A DNA stretch of 64,000 nt from Streptomyces violaceusniger Tu 4113 (GTDB taxonomy: Bacteria > Actinomycetota > Actinomycetes > Streptomycetales > Streptomycetaceae). The number at the start of each line of letters is the position of its first letter. Within the stretch, counting starts at the first letter, position 1. Of the stretch, positions 60,110 through 64,000 are shown piece after piece. Both the position numbers and the translations under genes were made by a program. The notes under the pieces were generated by a model. That model was not told the DNA's origin and did no database searches. It saw nothing but the letters and a program-made list of their open reading frames with translations. The stretch is from positions 5,394,001-5,458,000 of the forward strand of contig NC_015957.1 in NCBI RefSeq assembly GCF_000147815.2, read 5' to 3'.

Positions 60110-62848
60110 TCAGCCGAGCGCCCGGGCCAGTTCCTGCCGCAAGGTCGCCTGGAAGGTCTGCACATGCTGCGGGCTCATCAGGGTGTAGTGCTCCCCGTCG
60201 ACCTCGATGTAGGTGTTGGGGCGACGAGTGAACTCGTCCCAGTGGCTGAGCTGGCCCTCCAGCCATTCCTCTTTGGTGCCGCGCAGCGGGGTGCAGTAGA
60301 AGACCTTCACCTGGCCGACCGAACCCGACGGTTCGTAGGTACGGCCCAGGTGCACCATGCTCTGCGCGAGGTGCACCCAGGCGGTGAACCGTTCGACGGA
60401 GAGGTCCAGTTCGGTCAGGCGCCGCTTGGGCGCGTGGTCGATCAGATAGGCCAGTTGATCGGCCTCGGGCAGCGGTCGGAGGGTGGCGGTCAGCCGCTCG
60501 ATGTCGGAGGCGTCGATCAGCTCGAGGAACAGCGCCAGGTTGATCGCGCCGTCGGTGAAGGTGATCTCGTTCATGCGGTCGGAGATCCGCGGCGGCAGGT
60601 TGAAGACACCCACGAAGTCGACCGTGTCGCCGTCGGCTTCCAACCGCTTGGCGATCTCGAACGCCACCGCCCCGCCGTAGGAGTACCCCGCGACGGCGTA
60701 CGGGCCGCTGGGCTGCGCCCGCCGGATGGCCTCGACGTAGGTGGAGACCATGTCGGCGAACGACTCGAAGTGGGTCTCGCTCTCCCCGAAGCCACGGGCC
60801 CGCAGGGCGTAGAAGGGCCGCTCGCCGGTGAAGTACTTCGCGAGGTTGACGAACACCAGCACCTCCCCCAGGCCGGGGTGGACGCAGAAGAGGGGCGTCC
60901 CGTCTCCGGTGACCTGCAGTGGCACCAGCGGATCGTAGGTGGCGTCCCCGGTGGCACCCTGTCCGGCGGTAAGCCGGCCGGCCAGCGCTCGTACGGCCGG
61001 GGCCTGCAGGAGCGTGGACATCGGCACGTCCTCGATGCCGAACGCGGTCTGAATCTCCAGCTTGAGCCGCAACACGTCCAGCGAGGTTCCGCCCAGGTCG
61101 AAGAAGCTGGCGGTCGACGACACCGTTCTGATGTCCAGGACGCGTGCGTAGATGGCGGCCAGTGCGGTCTCGACGTCGCCCTCCGGGGCCACATGGCCGC
61201 CGAGGAACCGGGTGCTCACCTCGTCCGACCGACGGGCCGCCTCGTCCAGGCTGCCGTCCTCGACGGCCGCGCGCAGCCGCGACCGCTGGATCTTGCCGAG
61301 GTTGCCACGGGGGATCTCGTCCTCGGTGACGGGGAGGATGAGCTGTGGCCGGAATCCCCAGTGCATCACGGTGGAGCTGCGGATCGCCACGATGGCCCGG
61401 TACACCGCGGTCTCGTCCACGGTGCCGCCCGCCGGGACGAACGCGATGGCGAGCTGTTCGGTGTCGGCCCCCTCGGGGCGTATCGGGAACGCGGCGACCT
61501 GTCCGCGCTGCACCCCGTCCAGCTCGTCCAGGACCGCTTCCAGATCGTGACTGTAGTAGTTGACGCCGCTGACGATGATGGAGTCCTTGGTGCGGCCGAC
61601 CAGCATCAACCGGCCCTCGGGGTCGAGGTGGCCGAGGTCTCCGGTGCGGAACCAGCCGTCGGGGGTGAACGCGTGTGCGGTGGCCCGGTCGTTGCCGAAG
61701 TAGCCGTCGGAGACCATCGGGCCGTGTAGCTGCACCTCCCCCGGCTCGGCCGTTCCGGGCTGGTCGGTGGCGGCCAGCACCTTGCCGTCGTCGTCGGTGA
61801 TGCGAATCCGCAGGCCCCGCACCGGGCTGCCGAGCGGGGAGAACTCCGTCTCCAGGTCACGGGTGGCGAAGTCGCGGTTGAACACGCTGCCCGCACATGT
61901 CTCGGTCATCCCGAACGCGGGCACGATCACATCTCCGCGCAGCCCATAGCGGGAGAGCATGTCCAGGAACGCCCGTACGGTGGCGGTCACGGTGGCCTCA
62001 CCACCGGAGATGATGTGCCGCACGTCTGACAGGTCCACCTCCTGCCGCGAGGCGGGCCGCCCGGCGAGGGCCTGGTTGATCTGCCCGAACAGGAAGTTGG
62101 GGGTGAATGTCACGCGCACCCGATGAGCCGTGAGCAGCCGGAGGAACTCCACGGGGTCCGCCAGCACCGTGGCCGGCGTCGTCATGACCTGGCCGGCACC
62201 GTTGAACATCGGCAGCAGATGCGCCTCGATGGCGGCGATGTGATCGACCGAGATCCAGTTCAACGAGGTGTCGTCGGGCCCGAGTTCCAGCGCTCCCGCC
62301 TTACCGGCCTGGGCCGCCAGCAGGTTGGCGTGGGTGAGCCTGACCGCCTTGCTCGATCCGGTGGACCCGGAGGTGAGCATCAGCAGGGCGAGATCGTCCG
62401 GCGCGGCCACATGATGCTGATCGGGCCCGGCCACGGCATGACTCAGCTCCTCGACCGTCACACTCCGCAGCCCCACGTCGGGCAGGTCTCCGTGGGCCGT
62501 CTTGGAGATGACCACCAAGGGGTCGCCCAGGAGGGTGCGCAGGTGCTCCAGCGGAGCGTGCCACCGGGAGGGGTCGGCCGGCGGTGCGATCGGGCACGGC
62601 ACGGCGCCGGCGAGTACGCACCCCCAGAAGGCGCGGAAGAAGGGCTCCGGATCGTTGGCCGCGATGAGTACCCGGTCGCCCGGGGCGGTGCCGCGGTCGC
62701 GCAGCCCCTGCGCAATCCGGCAGGCGCACTCCCGCAACTCCGCGTAGGAAAGAAAGGGGCCGCCGATGAATACAACGCCTCGAGTCGTGTCGGATGCCGC
62801 GCGCTCGAGCAGCTGCGGGAGTGTCGAGGCATGACGTTGATCCGGCAT
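60110..62848 (-). CDS. NRPS-like adenylation-carrier-thioesterase (A-T-TE) protein
   Basis: 912 aa without condensation domain. Adenylation domain (1-530): P-loop TSGSTGSSK 159-167, VPAFGMTETCAGS near 309-321, GWFRTGD 398-404, catalytic lysine K519. Carrier domain (555-630) with phosphopantetheine site S589 in DLGGTSL. Thioesterase (645-912) with nucleophile S723 in GYSYGG and H887 in GEHYTL. The FGMTETCAG form recalls aryl-pyruvate A-T-TE synthetases (AtrA/TdiA/RalA type), which dimerise alpha-keto acids; the neighbouring aminotransferase could supply such an acid. Alternatively it activates one acyl unit and releases it by hydrolysis or transfer. ATG 62848 after GGAGG. Confidence 0.88.
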   Translation of the reverse strand: MPDQRHASTLPQLLERAASDTTRGVVFIGGPFLSYAELRECACRIAQGLRDRGTAPGDRVLIAANDPEPFFRAFWGCVLAGAVPCPIAPPADPSRWHAPLEHLRTLLGDPLVVISKTAHGDLPDVGLRSVTVEELSHAVAGPDQHHVAAPDDLALLMLTSGSTGSSKAVRLTHANLLAAQAGKAGALELGPDDTSLNWISVDHIAAIEAHLLPMFNGAGQVMTTPATVLADPVEFLRLLTAHRVRVTFTPNFLFGQINQALAGRPASRQEVDLSDVRHIISGGEATVTATVRAFLDMLSRYGLRGDVIVPAFGMTETCAGSVFNRDFATRDLETEFSPLGSPVRGLRIRITDDDGKVLAATDQPGTAEPGEVQLHGPMVSDGYFGNDRATAHAFTPDGWFRTGDLGHLDPEGRLMLVGRTKDSIIVSGVNYYSHDLEAVLDELDGVQRGQVAAFPIRPEGADTEQLAIAFVPAGGTVDETAVYRAIVAIRSSTVMHWGFRPQLILPVTEDEIPRGNLGKIQRSRLRAAVEDGSLDEAARRSDEVSTRFLGGHVAPEGDVETALAAIYARVLDIRTVSSTASFFDLGGTSLDVLRLKLEIQTAFGIEDVPMSTLLQAPAVRALAGRLTAGQGATGDATYDPLVPLQVTGDGTPLFCVHPGLGEVLVFVNLAKYFTGERPFYALRARGFGESETHFESFADMVSTYVEAIRRAQPSGPYAVAGYSYGGAVAFEIAKRLEADGDTVDFVGVFNLPPRISDRMNEITFTDGAINLALFLELIDASDIERLTATLRPLPEADQLAYLIDHAPKRRLTELDLSVERFTAWVHLAQSMVHLGRTYEPSGSVGQVKVFYCTPLRGTKEEWLEGQLSHWDEFTRRPNTYIEVDGEHYTLMSPQHVQTFQATLRQELARALG

Positions 62849-63105
62849 GGGGGAAGTCCTCCGATCAGAAGGGACGGAAAACCATGGCGAGCGGAGCTTT
62901 TGGCGCGTAGCGCCGCAGAAAGGCAACCGGAGTCGGGTTCGCACATTGACGCCGACGGGGGTGCGGATCCTGGGCGGGGCACGGTTGAACGCGGCCAGGG
63001 GCGGGCGGAGCTTGGGCGCCCGCAGCACGCGTGATCGAGACGACGCGATTCCGTTGGTGCCGGGGTATCCCCCGGCCGGTGGCTCGGTCCGGACTGGCCC
63101 GAAGG

Positions 63106-64000
63106 TCAGATGGAGCCGACCTCGTTGAATCGCACGATGTCCTCGATGGTCTTCTGTAGTTTCAGCTCATCCGGGTCGGATAAGATGGCCTGTCCCACGC
63201 GGCCATACGGCCCGATCGGCGCATCGGGCGATGAATCGTAATCGATCTCATCGAAAAGGAAGTTGCGCTCGAAGTCCCTTTGGGTCAAATTGCAGCCGTC
63301 GGGGCGGCGCAGCAGAATGTATCCGTGGAAGCGCTCCGGCGCACTGTGGGCCCGCAGGGCTCCAGTCGCCCCCTCCCCCAGCGCGAGACTGATTTCGACG
63401 TCAAAGAGATCGACGCCGAAGGTCAACTTATTGACCTGAGGGGACAGCGCCCCCGGGAGGCGGATGGCGCACTCGCCGAAGGTCAGTCCGTCTTCTTCCA
63501 TGAACGCTTCCAGATGGAATACGCAATCAGGTGCGTTCAGGCTGGTGAGTGCTTCCGTCGCGAGCGTCTCCGCCTGCTGGAACAAAGGCGAGTGCCGCCT
63601 CCTGTCCAGTACGTACGCGGACAGGATCCCGCCCTGTGCGGCCGTGAGCGGTGAGGTGTGGTAGCTGCTCATGGACGACCATTCGAGGTCTCCGTTTTCC
63701 CAGACGCCGTCGAGGTAGACCTCGGGGGCGCCCACGAAGGACTCGGCGACGATCTCGACATCCGACTGACCGGAGAACAGCGTCAGGGCCTGTGCGTACT
63801 CCTCCGGAGAACGGATGATGTTCGTACGGAGAGCGCCGGCTCCGGTCGCCGGCTTGACCACGAATCCATCTCCCAGGTCATCGGCGAGGTCGGTGAACGA
63901 CGTACCTATGGACACATGCCGGCAGCGCGCTCGCTTCACCCGAGACGGCAGCTTGCTCTTCTGGAGATACTTGTCCCGGAAGTAGAGGGCCGTCTTTGAA
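63106..64000 (-). CDS. ATP-grasp ligase, copy 2, N-terminus beyond window
   Basis: Paralog of the gene at 51984, continuing past the right edge: the frame upstream of the ATG at 63939 reads YFRDKYLQKSKLPSR, matching YFRDKHLQKSKLPPQ in copy 1, so that ATG is internal. ATP-binding FVVKPATGAGALR, SDVEIVAESF and LTFGECAIRLPGAL are conserved, and C-terminal YGRVGQAILSDPDEL matches YGRVGQAIVSDEDEL. By eye about four in five residues are identical. Two copies suggest either two different ligation steps or recent duplication. Confidence 0.88.
   Translation of the reverse strand, partial: SKTALYFRDKYLQKSKLPSRVKRARCRHVSIGTSFTDLADDLGDGFVVKPATGAGALRTNIIRSPEEYAQALTLFSGQSDVEIVAESFVGAPEVYLDGVWENGDLEWSSMSSYHTSPLTAAQGGILSAYVLDRRRHSPLFQQAETLATEALTSLNAPDCVFHLEAFMEEDGLTFGECAIRLPGALSPQVNKLTFGVDLFDVEISLALGEGATGALRAHSAPERFHGYILLRRPDGCNLTQRDFERNFLFDEIDYDSSPDAPIGPYGRVGQAILSDPDELKLQKTIEDIVRFNEVGSI

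Noticed and set aside
1..64000. tRNA, rRNA, riboswitch and prophage attachment sites
   Set aside because: I found no cloverleaf, rRNA-like segment, recognisable riboswitch core or integrase gene; a covariance-model scan would be needed to exclude small RNAs.

Overview
The window is high-GC DNA with GTG and TTG starts, stop/start overlaps (ATGA, GTGA) and dense regulator genes. It has FCD-type GntR, MmyB-like XRE, TetR and MarR regulators, OmpR-type two-component systems, and a copy of a palindrome that recurs in Streptomyces intergenic DNA. All of this points to a Streptomyces (or close actinomycete) chromosome, probably an accessory or arm-like segment, because decayed genes, IS remnants and specialised metabolism are frequent. 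Species assignment is not possible from sequence alone.

Layout. (1) 1-14.3 kb: a formylglycine-generating enzyme (cut by the window edge) and the arylsulfatase it would activate. They converge on an eight-gene minus-strand operon: isopropylmalate/tartrate-dehydrogenase-like enzyme, oligopeptide-type ABC importer, aldehyde dehydrogenase and SDR. Divergent from that operon are an amidase and a FadR-like GntR regulator, and a near-consensus FadR-type operator sits between the two transcripts. This looks like an uptake-and-oxidation pathway for an unidentified substrate. (2) 14.3-23.6 kb: an AraC remnant, a RavA/ViaA-like MoxR ATPase plus VWA pair, an alpha/beta hydrolase with a divergent XRE regulator, an M23 peptidase, a decayed phosphonate locus (headless PhnM, IMPase-like protein, PhnZ-like HD oxygenase) and further debris. 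(3) 23.6-33.3 kb: two two-component systems. The first sits beside a small repetitive secreted protein. The second is split around a lipoprotein and a MacB-like ABC exporter. Both control regions carry 11-bp-spaced direct repeats.

(4) 33.5-44.9 kb: small regulator/target pairs with visible operators (TetR with an NAD(P)-binding protein, four sites; MarR with a SnoaL-like protein, two sites). There is also a transposon-like unit, an MFS exporter enclosed by 46-bp inverted IS ends, followed by an amidohydrolase, a methyltransferase and a PIG-L deacetylase. (5) 44.3-51.8 kb: a TetR-controlled acyl-CoA catabolic operon (SDR, ADP-forming acyl-CoA ligase, acyl-CoA dehydrogenase, enoyl-CoA hydratase) ending in an NCS1 permease.

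(6) 52.0-64.0 kb: a biosynthetic gene cluster that I cannot match to a known product. It holds two very similar ATP-grasp ligases in opposite orientation at either side, an O-methyltransferase-like enzyme, a GNAT protein, a NodU/CmcH/TobZ-type carbamoyltransferase, a cupin, a FemX-like/HisC-like aminotransferase fusion, an NAD-dependent epimerase and a free-standing adenylation-carrier-thioesterase protein. A Crp-consensus palindrome precedes the first ligase. The cluster runs off the right edge. It is the best candidate in the window for an undescribed system: a carbamoylated, amino-acid-derived small molecule assembled by ATP-grasp, A-T-TE and possibly FemX-type acyl transfer.
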